Origin: Gammaproteobacteria bacterium
GTDB taxonomy: Bacteria > Pseudomonadota > Gammaproteobacteria > Methylococcales > Methylococcaceae
Assembly (NCBI GenBank): GCA_009922685.1
Contig: RFVA01000026.1
Location: 1 to 33,292 of the forward strand
Direction of reading: 5' to 3'
Length of the DNA: 33,292 bases
The first letter of the stretch is position 1; every line of letters begins with the position of its first letter. A model generated the notes under the pieces. The model did no database searches and was not told the origin of the DNA. It saw nothing but the letters and a program-made list of their open reading frames with translations. Shown here one piece after another: positions 16,082 to 23,169 of the stretch. The position numbers were made by a program, and so were the translations under genes.

Positions 16082-16812
16082 TGAGGTCATGGCAGCGTGA
16101 CCTTGGAGGACCAGGATCGAAGCTCAACGACCGGACCATAGGGGGCATCTTACTGGCAGTCGCGCTAGCACCCTCGATAGGACATCCAGACAGTCTTCAG
16201 CCATCCATCATTCCCGGTTATCTCATCAGCCCCCGCTCGGAGGAAAGGGCCACCGAAGGCTCAGAACCGATGGGCCGACTCAATTCCGAGGCGGATGCAC
16301 CTCAGAAAGATTCACACTCCTTTGAAGGCAGTGACTTTAATGAAGATCGACCGCCCCCTTATGTCATTCTCCTTGGCCGTAAGAACCGTGATCTCGCCAA
16401 TCCTTCAAGAGTCATTCAGCCAGACCAACAAAAAGATACCTGGCTTAGGTTTTATCCCAGAAATCTTGAGTACTTCCTAAAAGAAGGCGCCGTTTCGAAA
16501 AAATCTCCGGCCATCAAATATCTAATCCTCCGTACACTTGGCGCAAAGCCCTATAAACAGTGGGATACTCTCCCTGGGAGCACCTACCCGATGCTGCACG
16601 TTGAATCGTCAACCGGGCAACTACTCAATCGATTGGATGGCAGCATTACAGGCCTTAGGGCATCAAGTGATGGCGCCCTGGACCTTTTTATTGGTGATGA
16701 TGGCGAAATCGCACTCCGTCATACTCCCATGGAGCTCAAGATCATCACCCTAGAGGGCGATTACAGCATCACCGTTAGACGAAATGACCTGAACAGTCGG
16801 TGGCTGGATTAA
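16081..16812 (+). CDS. Unknown exported or membrane-anchored protein of the polysaccharide operon
   Basis: I do not recognise this 243-residue protein. It starts with a short basic region and one weakly hydrophobic segment (GGILLAVALAPSIG, about residues 21 to 34) that may be a signal peptide, followed by a long acidic, Ser/Glu-rich, probably disordered stretch (about 50 to 95) and a C-terminal half that looks folded (PPYVILLGRKNRDL onward; YLILRTLGAKPYKQWDTLPG; DLFIGDDGEIALRH). The ATG overlaps the stop of the CpsD-like gene by one base, and the Wza-like gene follows after 24 bases, so it is in the same operon and should act in polysaccharide assembly or export. No enzyme motif is visible. 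Confidence 0.7.
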   Translation: MRSWQRDLGGPGSKLNDRTIGGILLAVALAPSIGHPDSLQPSIIPGYLISPRSEERATEGSEPMGRLNSEADAPQKDSHSFEGSDFNEDRPPPYVILLGRKNRDLANPSRVIQPDQQKDTWLRFYPRNLEYFLKEGAVSKKSPAIKYLILRTLGAKPYKQWDTLPGSTYPMLHVESSTGQLLNRLDGSITGLRASSDGALDLFIGDDGEIALRHTPMELKIITLEGDYSITVRRNDLNSRWLD

Positions 16813-16836
16813 CGGGTCCTCTGTCGCATCAACCGC

Positions 16837-17562
16837 ATGAAGGATACCCCCATGAGACATCCCCTCCAGACCGTTCTGACGCTTCTGATATCGGCTTTTC
16901 TTTTAACCGGCTGCCCTCACCTCGAACCGGTTGAAAGCCAGCGAGAAGCCTTTGAGACCTGGAATGAGGCCCAATCGGGGTATCGCTTCTTGCCGGGCGA
17001 CGAACTCGACATCAAACTCCTCTATAACCCTGAATTCAGTGATCGCGTTATCGTAGCGCCCAATGGAAAGATTTATCTTGACCTCGTAGGCGCCGTTGAT
17101 GTGCTTGAAAAACGGCCTGAAGAGGTCGCACAAGAGGTGCAGCGCCTGTTTTCTCGTGATTTAAAACACCCCGAGGTCACCGTATCCCCAAGGCAGTTCG
17201 GCTCTCAGGTCATCTACGTCGCAGGCGAAGTCGTCAAACCTGGGATGATGAAGCTCGCTTACGGCATGAGTGTCTTGCAGGGAGTTCTTGAGGCGGGTGG
17301 CCTTCTCGATACGGCAAACCTTGATGAGATCATTCTCTTAAGAAGGACACCGAAGAACACCGCGATGCTCAGAACCGTCAAGCTTCGAGAAATTCTGGAA
17401 GGAAAAGGGGCGAAAGAAGATGTCCGCCTCCAGCGGTTTGATATCGTCTTTGTTCCAAGGTCCGATATCGCGCAAGCCGACCTTCATGCCTCACAGTACG
17501 TCGACAAATTGATTCCGGTCCAGCGCTCCGCCTTCGTCGGTTATTATCCAGGACTCAAGTAA
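16837..17562 (+). CDS. Wza-like polysaccharide export lipoprotein
   Basis: An outer-membrane polysaccharide export protein. The signal peptide ends in the lipobox LLTGC (Cys26; Cys21 if the ATG at 16852 is used). The poly-export domain follows (YRFLPGDELDIKLLYNPEFSDRVIVAPNGKIYLDLVGAV), then a soluble ligand-binding beta-grasp (SLBB) unit: VTVSPRQFGSQVIYVAGEVVKPGMMKLAYGMSVLQGVLEAGG. At 241 residues it is short next to E. coli Wza (about 380): it has one SLBB unit and no C-terminal amphipathic helix, so it resembles the smaller export proteins that may need another outer-membrane component. It is the last gene of the plus-strand operon and stops 7 bases before the end of the convergent Cys-rich gene. 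Confidence 0.9.
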   Translation: MKDTPMRHPLQTVLTLLISAFLLTGCPHLEPVESQREAFETWNEAQSGYRFLPGDELDIKLLYNPEFSDRVIVAPNGKIYLDLVGAVDVLEKRPEEVAQEVQRLFSRDLKHPEVTVSPRQFGSQVIYVAGEVVKPGMMKLAYGMSVLQGVLEAGGLLDTANLDEIILLRRTPKNTAMLRTVKLREILEGKGAKEDVRLQRFDIVFVPRSDIAQADLHASQYVDKLIPVQRSAFVGYYPGLK

Positions 17563-17569
17563 CCCTCTT

Positions 17570-17944
17570 TTATGGGGCCGTCTCAAGCGGCACCCGAAGA
17601 CAGCGCCCTCCTGCGCTGAGCCGATTTTTTGAATAACAGGCTTCACCGAAAGCGCAATCCACTGAGAAGGCGCAGGTTCTTGAACCAGAAGCCTTACTTT
17701 GACCCTTCTCCTCAGAAGGCTTTTCCGGGAGCCCATCAAGGGGCGCCTCGTGGAGAGTACACACCCCGCCCCCTTCCGCCTCCACCTTGAAGATGCAGTG
17801 GCCTACTGAGCAGGCCTCATCGCTGTCACAGCCGAGATCCTCCGCCTGAAGGCGACCTCCTAAAGGGATTAAAAAGATGAGGAGGGCGCTCATCGCTAAG
17901 GTACCCCTTGGCTTTAGAAAATCGACCCTATCCACCTGAGCCAT
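17570..17944 (-). CDS. Small secreted Cys-repeat protein, function unknown
   Basis: A 124-residue protein with a signal-like hydrophobic segment (MSALLIFLIPLGGRLQA, likely cleaved before EDLG) and two copies of a four-cysteine unit with the pattern C-x5-C-x4/5-C-x11-C: the first begins GCDSDEACSVGHC, the second TCAFSVDCAFGEAC, each ending in a Gly-rich turn before the last Cys. Eight cysteines in about 90 residues imply disulphides in the periplasm or outside. Similar CxxDxxC-type repeats are familiar in myxobacterial and other deltaproteobacterial surface proteins. I choose the ATG at 17944 because GGAGG lies 9 bases upstream; it overlaps the deacetylase gene by 17 bases. A longer frame from 18004 exists but lies inside that gene. 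It is the last gene of the minus-strand operon. Confidence 0.65.
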   Translation of the reverse strand: MAQVDRVDFLKPRGTLAMSALLIFLIPLGGRLQAEDLGCDSDEACSVGHCIFKVEAEGGGVCTLHEAPLDGLPEKPSEEKGQSKASGSRTCAFSVDCAFGEACYSKNRLSAGGRCLRVPLETAP

Positions 17945-19064
17945 GCCGGCCAACCTCCTCTTTACTTCCCCTTTGATGAGGTTCATAGCCGAGCATCCTT
18001 TCAAGATCCAAAGTCATGGAGCGGTTTCGACCAACGGTTTCAAGGGGAAGCGGATAAAACCATCGGAGCAAGCGCTTGAGGACACTCTGCGACAAACCCT
18101 CAAGCGCGCGATTTACCCGATTGGTGACCGCCAACAGTTTGCCATCGGGCCTCTCTTCCCAAGGCACCAGGGTGTCCTCAAAGCCATAACGCTTGGAAAG
18201 CGTGAAGGGATCCTGACTTTTAAAGCAGGCGAGCATCCTGATCTTAAGATCAAGCTCTTTTGGGGTCATGTCGAGACGGTAGAGGGGGCGGCCATCGATC
18301 CCATCAGGAGACCCCCGATACTGGATGAGGCCAAACAACCAACGCGCACACAAGATGATGACCTTCTGAGGCGTGTATTTGAGAGAAAGGAAAGGGCTAT
18401 ATTCAGGCGCCTCATAAACCGATACGCCTGCCTTTGGGAGAAGATGTTTTGAGACCACATGGTTCAGTAGATCATGCTCGATATGGCCCCCTTCAAAGAG
18501 CGGCATCACAATCACCGTCGGCTTGAATTGATCGATCACCCTCGCGAGACTTTCTTTAGCATCCTTCTGATCCTCATCATGCGGGTTCTTGTCCTTCGAG
18601 AAAAGATGGAGATGGTCGATGGACTCGGGGCCGACACCGATCAAGCTCCAGGCCTGAATGGCCTCCTGTTGCCGAAGCAGGGCCGTTTCTTGAGCGTCAT
18701 CCTGAACCCCATAGACAATCCGAATTTCCCCCTGAAGCTCCGCCGTCTTTATAGCGAGGCCGCCGGCCATAATCACGCAATCATCTTGATGAGGTGCCAG
18801 AATCAAAAGTCTTATGGGCCTTTGAAGATGAAAGGGTCGACGCCCTTTTTGGAGCCTCAGGAGAGCATCCGCGACGAGGACCGACAGGCCTAGATAAAAA
18901 ACAAAAGGTATCAGCCACCATGAAGGCCCCAGCCCCACATCCTGATGGAACGACAAAAAACCCATGAGGGCGCTCACTCCCAGGAGGCTCAGAAGAACAG
19001 CGAGGGGATCCTGGGTCACCCAGAGAAAAGGAAGCCCAGAGGCCTTGCCCCTTGGGCCAGTCAT
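17928..19064 (-). CDS. Membrane-anchored PIG-L family deacetylase
   Basis: A 378-residue protein with two N-terminal hydrophobic segments (about 21 to 40 and 48 to 68) followed by a PIG-L/LmbE zinc-dependent N-deacetylase domain. The metal and catalytic motif reads LAPHQDDCVIMAGG (normally xHPDDE; both Asp are kept, the Glu is Cys), and the third ligand motif is GGHIEHDLLNHVV. These enzymes remove acetyl groups from N-acetylglucosamine-type sugars on lipid or polysaccharide intermediates. Here the likely substrate is a lipid-linked repeat unit or polymer of this locus. It overlaps the Alg13-like gene by four bases (ATGA) at its start and the Cys-rich gene at its end. Confidence 0.85.
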   Translation of the reverse strand: MTGPRGKASGLPFLWVTQDPLAVLLSLLGVSALMGFLSFHQDVGLGPSWWLIPFVFYLGLSVLVADALLRLQKGRRPFHLQRPIRLLILAPHQDDCVIMAGGLAIKTAELQGEIRIVYGVQDDAQETALLRQQEAIQAWSLIGVGPESIDHLHLFSKDKNPHDEDQKDAKESLARVIDQFKPTVIVMPLFEGGHIEHDLLNHVVSKHLLPKAGVSVYEAPEYSPFLSLKYTPQKVIILCARWLFGLIQYRGSPDGIDGRPLYRLDMTPKELDLKIRMLACFKSQDPFTLSKRYGFEDTLVPWEERPDGKLLAVTNRVNRALEGLSQSVLKRLLRWFYPLPLETVGRNRSMTLDLERMLGYEPHQRGSKEEVGRHGSGG

Positions 19065-19570
19065 GATCTCTCCCCCAGCAAAATGTACTGCCGAATTCGG
19101 GAGGCCAGTTGGGCTGCATGCCCTTCCAAGAAACCGCCGCCGCCAGAGCTTAATGACGCCATGGCCTTCGTCATTGCCCCTTCAAAGTCACGTTCCGTCA
19201 TGGCAACGAAGAGACCTTCCCGCTGACGAAGCCATTCCAAATCATCACATTGATGATCGCTGGTGTGTTCATGATAGGCCACCCGTCGCGGCATCAACAC
19301 CAGCAATTTGCCTAATTCGAGCGCACTGATGATGGTCCCCATTCCGACGTGGGCGACGATGATTTCAGCGGCCTCAAGCTCCGCTCTAAAATCAGCCGGC
19401 GACATCGACCGGGTGTAACGGAGATGGCTTGGTTCAAAATCTCCAGATCCAATCTGAGCAAAGACGTCAACCGATGGATGGGCCTTCGCCCAAGCATCCA
19501 CCGTTTGAATCAAACGGTCAAAGGGTTGATTGGAGCCCACCGTGACAAAGATCAAAGGATACTCCCCCAA
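19061..19570 (-). CDS. Alg13/PssE-like glycosyltransferase subunit (GT28 C-terminal domain)
   Basis: This 169-residue protein matches the nucleotide-sugar-binding half of split glycosyltransferases (Alg13 in eukaryotes, PssE/EpsF in bacteria). It starts LIFVTVGSNQPFDRLI and carries IVAHVGMGTIISALELGKLLVLMPRRVAYHEHTSDHQ, the GT28-type UDP-sugar motif. Alone it is inactive in known systems; it needs the membrane-bound Alg14/PssD partner. That partner is present as the C-terminal domain of the upstream fused protein, whose gene it overlaps by 19 bases, so the subunits should be made together. It overlaps the deacetylase gene by four bases. Confidence 0.9.
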   Translation of the reverse strand: MGEYPLIFVTVGSNQPFDRLIQTVDAWAKAHPSVDVFAQIGSGDFEPSHLRYTRSMSPADFRAELEAAEIIVAHVGMGTIISALELGKLLVLMPRRVAYHEHTSDHQCDDLEWLRQREGLFVAMTERDFEGAMTKAMASLSSGGGGFLEGHAAQLASRIRQYILLGERS

Positions 19571-21090
19571 TAGTCAGGGCCCTTAGGTTTGCTTAAGGCC
19601 GGCCACTGGGTCAGCCAGACACAGGCAAAGGGTCGTGCAAGGCGCCCTGACAAAGACATCGTCTTTGAGTTAGCAAGACTATCGATCCAGAGGGTTCTTG
19701 CCCCTATCAGGCGCCCAAGGATCAGTGCCATCAAGCCTGGGGCGGCCCCGGTGGTGATGACCACATCAGGCTTTTCCCGCCAAAGAATAGGAATGAGTTC
19801 AAACAGGAGCCTTAAAAATTTCAAGCGATCCCATCGATTAGCATCTTGAATCAAATAAAACCGGCTCCCCTCGACATCACCGCTATAGGCTGCGTTCACC
19901 GTGGCAAAAGCCATATCCATTCCTTCGAAGGCAGATCTAAGGTGCATTAACTGGACCCAATGCCCGCCCGCCGAACAAACCGCTAAGACCTTGATGGGGG
20001 TTTTTCTGAGAGCCAAAGGCCCCTTCGCACATTCTTCAAGGACGTCTCGATAAAGGCTCTCGATCATGGGAAGGATCTGATTCTTGGTGAAATGCTGTCG
20101 AATCAGAGATCGTGCGGCACGACCCAACAGGATCCGAAGAGTGGGATCCCCCTGAAGTCGAAGCAATTCAATCAACAATGCCTTCCGATCACCCGCAGCA
20201 ATCAAGAGGCCATCAACACCGTGGGTGATCACCTCTGGAATCCCGCCGACCCGGGTCGTAATCACAGGAAGTCCAAGTGCCATAGCCTCAAGAATCGCCA
20301 TCGGCATCCCTTCGTGATAGGACGGCAAGACGAGACAGTCCGCCTGACCCAGCAGAAGGGTCTTTTGGTCATCATTGATCCACCCCAAAAATTCAACCGA
20401 TCCCCTAAGCCCCAGCGTCTCGACTAACGCTTGAAGCCGTTGATCATCCCCCGTACCGGCCAGTAATAGCCGAACCCCTGGAGAAACCTTCTGAAGAGAT
20501 TTAAACGCATCAAGGAGATCAGAAATCCCTTTGCGCTCAATCAACGCCCCGAGAAAAAGGACCGTAAAAGAATTTGATGGATGTTGCTTGAGTGGGATCT
20601 CCTTCAAGGGCACATAGTTTGGGATCACGACCCCCTTCGTCTTCGGCGCAACCGATCCTAGCCAGTGTCTCAAGGCTTCTGAGAGAACGATCACCCTCTC
20701 CGCCCGCTCCAAGGTCCTTTGAATAAATCGCTGACGATAGGGACCTAAAGAGTCATAAAAAACCTGAAACTCCGAGCCATGGAGATGGAGGATGGTGGGG
20801 ACACCAAACCACCCCGCCATCGCCATAAGCACCGATTTTCGCCAGAAGCTTCCCCTCATGGCGAGGTGGACGTGCAAAAAGGAGACCCGCCGCTGAAGCA
20901 ACAAGACCAGAAGCTTAAAACCCGCTTGAAAGGCCATCCAAAGACGAGAGAGGAGCGTCCCCTGATCGTGGGTCCAAAGCGATTGGAATCCCCAGCGATC
21001 GATCAAGCCATCGCGGCGATAGCCCTCAACCACCTCCAAGATTCCCCCGGGTTGATGGGTCGAGAGCATGAGAGGCGTCCGTTTCATCAT
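19552..21090 (-). CDS. Fusion of GT4 glycosyltransferase and Alg14/PssD-like subunit
   Basis: A 512-residue protein of two parts. Residues 1 to about 365 are a GT4 (GT-B) retaining glycosyltransferase: HLHGSEFQVF, VLFLGALIERKGISDLLDAF, GWINDDQKTLLLGQADCLVLPSYHEGMPMAILEAMALGLPVITTRVGGIPEVI, with the EGMPMAILEA donor-site motif. Residues about 368 to 512 match PssD/Alg14, the membrane-associated acceptor half of a split transferase: LAVCSAGGHWVQLMHLRSAFEG, VITTGAAPGLMALILGRLIGARTLWIDS and the ending GPDYWGSI. The fusion is likely to add two successive sugars, one alone and one with the Alg13-like protein encoded next. It overlaps the methyltransferase-like gene by four bases. The join is in one uninterrupted frame. 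Confidence 0.9.
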   Translation of the reverse strand: MMKRTPLMLSTHQPGGILEVVEGYRRDGLIDRWGFQSLWTHDQGTLLSRLWMAFQAGFKLLVLLLQRRVSFLHVHLAMRGSFWRKSVLMAMAGWFGVPTILHLHGSEFQVFYDSLGPYRQRFIQRTLERAERVIVLSEALRHWLGSVAPKTKGVVIPNYVPLKEIPLKQHPSNSFTVLFLGALIERKGISDLLDAFKSLQKVSPGVRLLLAGTGDDQRLQALVETLGLRGSVEFLGWINDDQKTLLLGQADCLVLPSYHEGMPMAILEAMALGLPVITTRVGGIPEVITHGVDGLLIAAGDRKALLIELLRLQGDPTLRILLGRAARSLIRQHFTKNQILPMIESLYRDVLEECAKGPLALRKTPIKVLAVCSAGGHWVQLMHLRSAFEGMDMAFATVNAAYSGDVEGSRFYLIQDANRWDRLKFLRLLFELIPILWREKPDVVITTGAAPGLMALILGRLIGARTLWIDSLANSKTMSLSGRLARPFACVWLTQWPALSKPKGPDYWGSIL

Positions 21091-22013
21091 TGATCAGATG
21101 GCGCTTTGAGAGGGTCCCAAGGGGTATAGAACCGACGATTCCATAACGAGAACTGCCACAACTCATAACAGCCGATGACGCGGTTCTTGAGAGGGCGCGG
21201 GAGTTTCTGGACGATCCCTTTGAGGGCCTCGAAGAGCCAGCGCCTCAAACTCAAGGCGGCAACTTCAGGTTTTTGTGGGGGGTTTAAGGCGTCTTCATAG
21301 ATCATCCGATAGCGAGATTGAATCGGATATTCTAAGAATGGGGTAACCGCACTGATCCGGGTCGCTTCAACCATCATCGTGATAGGGCTTTTTGAAAAAA
21401 GGCAGATTGGTCTTTTGACCTCCAACGCATCAGTCACCCGATAACACTGTCGGCTTAAGGCCAATTCAGCACTCAAAAAGGGATACTCCTCGAGAACAAC
21501 GTGATGCAATTGAAAGCCATTGGCAAGCTCTAAGACCCTAAAAAAGAGATCGGGGCTGAATTGATAAAAGGCCTGACCACTTTGATTGTTGCAAAGAGTA
21601 AAGATAAACAGTTGGCCACCAGTTTTGACCATATTGAGGCAGCTCGTTAGGGCCACCGGGTAGTTGAAAACATGCTGGATGGTCCCCCCATCAATGACGG
21701 CATCGTATTGCTGGTGAAGACGTTTATCGACTGGGCGGTTGAGATCCTGCGTGAGGGTCGCGCCTTCATAGTCGGAATAATCCATGCTATCGACCAGGTC
21801 TGCCCCTAAAACCTCTCTGATGAAATCCTCAGCGTATGGGTTTTTTAAGAGGGCTTCCGCATCGATCTCGACATCGAAGACCTTCGCCAACTGATGGAGC
21901 TGCTCTTTGGATAAAAACAATCGGAGCCGGCCCACCATCAGCGTCTTGCGGAAGGTCACCCCGCGTCGTTTTGCCCGAAGCAGAAGCGCTGCGTTATTAA
22001 AGGTTATGCCCAT
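21087..22013 (-). CDS. Methyltransferase-like protein of the polysaccharide operon
   Basis: A 308-residue protein that recalls SAM-dependent methyltransferases only in part. The segment VDSMDYSDYEGATLTQDLNRPV followed by YDAVIDGGTIQHVFNYPVALTSCLNMVKTGGQLFIFTLCNNQSG matches the later strands of a class I fold, with the tail region FYQFSPDLFFRVL, but no glycine-rich motif I is visible before it. It may therefore methylate a sugar, or be a catalytically altered member. A GGGAG lies 9 bases upstream of the ATG. It overlaps the GT4-Alg14 fusion by four bases and follows the GT4 gene after 46 bases. Confidence 0.6.
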   Translation of the reverse strand: MGITFNNAALLLRAKRRGVTFRKTLMVGRLRLFLSKEQLHQLAKVFDVEIDAEALLKNPYAEDFIREVLGADLVDSMDYSDYEGATLTQDLNRPVDKRLHQQYDAVIDGGTIQHVFNYPVALTSCLNMVKTGGQLFIFTLCNNQSGQAFYQFSPDLFFRVLELANGFQLHHVVLEEYPFLSAELALSRQCYRVTDALEVKRPICLFSKSPITMMVEATRISAVTPFLEYPIQSRYRMIYEDALNPPQKPEVAALSLRRWLFEALKGIVQKLPRPLKNRVIGCYELWQFSLWNRRFYTPWDPLKAPSDQ

Positions 22014-22059
22014 CGTTGAATCTCCCGGTTTATCGCGCTTTTAAGGGGCTCCAAGGGGC

Positions 22060-23169
22060 TCATGACCCCTGAGGATCCTTAGGACCCCAACAGATACGTT
22101 CATAGGCCTCCATCACCTGATCCAGATCAAAATCATGCGCACGCTGGATCAAAGCCTCTCGGTTAGGGCTTTCATCCAGCGCGGTCAAGAGAGCGCCTGC
22201 CAGTTGCTCAGGATCATTCACCGGGACCAGCCGGCCATAAAGCCCGTCCCGGAGGACCTCCCGAGGCCCCCCACAATCGGTCGATACAACGGGCGTCCCA
22301 ACAAGAAGGGCTTCGACCAGGACATTGCTGAAGCCCTCCCATCGCGATGAAACAACCAAAAGGCGCGCGGCCTTGAGATAGGCCACTGGGTTTTCTACAA
22401 AGCCCAAAAGGGCGATGCACTCTGAAAGCCCCAGACGCTCCTTCAAGGCTTCAAGGTCGGATCTTTGAGGGCCTTCCCCGAGAATGATCAAACGGACCGG
22501 TCGAATCAGACGAACCCGGGCAATCGCCTCCATCAGGAGAGGGTAATCTTTCATCGGATGAAGGCGTCCAACCGCCATCAACAATGGGATCAAGGGCTCA
22601 TTAAACCAGGGGTGATGAACCCGCTCCTTGCTCTGCGCCAGGAGTTTCGGGGTGACGATCGGATTGTAGATTCGATGAATCTTTTGGCCCTCAACCCCCA
22701 AAGACTCAAGATCCCTTTTGACGTTGTCAGAGACCGCAATCAAGTCATCGACCAAAGGGTAAAGAAGGCGCACCAAATAAGGCTCGAGCTTTCTTTTCCA
22801 TCGTGTCGAGACCTGAGCGTCATGACTCACGTGACTGTGAACGGTTGGGATAATGCGGCTTGAACCTCCCGCTAAGCGCCCCGCGATGATGGCCAGGAAA
22901 TTGGTGGTCTGAAGGGCTGACAAGAGGACCTTGGGTGGTGTGTTTTTGAGATAGCGGACCAGATCCCACAACCCGAAAATCAACCGCGACCGATTAAAAA
23001 AAATAACTCGAACATTCTTTGGTTGCTCGCCGACATAGGCACCCTGCCGCTTGATCGAGACCAGATCAACCCGATAACCCCGAGCGGCAAAACCCTCCGC
23101 AATCGACAACATGACCCTTTCCGCCCCACCGCCGCCAAGATCGTTCAAAAAGATCGTCACATCAACCAT
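22060..23169 (-). CDS. GT4-family glycosyltransferase
   Basis: A 369-residue GT-B fold transferase. N-terminal acceptor side: FLNDLGGGGAERVMLSIAEGFAARGY. C-terminal donor side: LMAVGRLHPMKDYPLLMEAIARV, LIILGEGPQRSDLEAL, LLGFVENPVAYLKAARLLVVSSRWEGFSNVLVEALLVGTPVVSTDCGGPREVL, with the E-x7-E motif (EGFSNVLVE). It should add one sugar to the lipid-linked repeat unit on the cytoplasmic face. A GAGG lies 7 bases before the ATG. The gene overlaps the polymerase gene by eight bases. Confidence 0.93.
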   Translation of the reverse strand: MVDVTIFLNDLGGGGAERVMLSIAEGFAARGYRVDLVSIKRQGAYVGEQPKNVRVIFFNRSRLIFGLWDLVRYLKNTPPKVLLSALQTTNFLAIIAGRLAGGSSRIIPTVHSHVSHDAQVSTRWKRKLEPYLVRLLYPLVDDLIAVSDNVKRDLESLGVEGQKIHRIYNPIVTPKLLAQSKERVHHPWFNEPLIPLLMAVGRLHPMKDYPLLMEAIARVRLIRPVRLIILGEGPQRSDLEALKERLGLSECIALLGFVENPVAYLKAARLLVVSSRWEGFSNVLVEALLVGTPVVSTDCGGPREVLRDGLYGRLVPVNDPEQLAGALLTALDESPNREALIQRAHDFDLDQVMEAYERICWGPKDPQGS

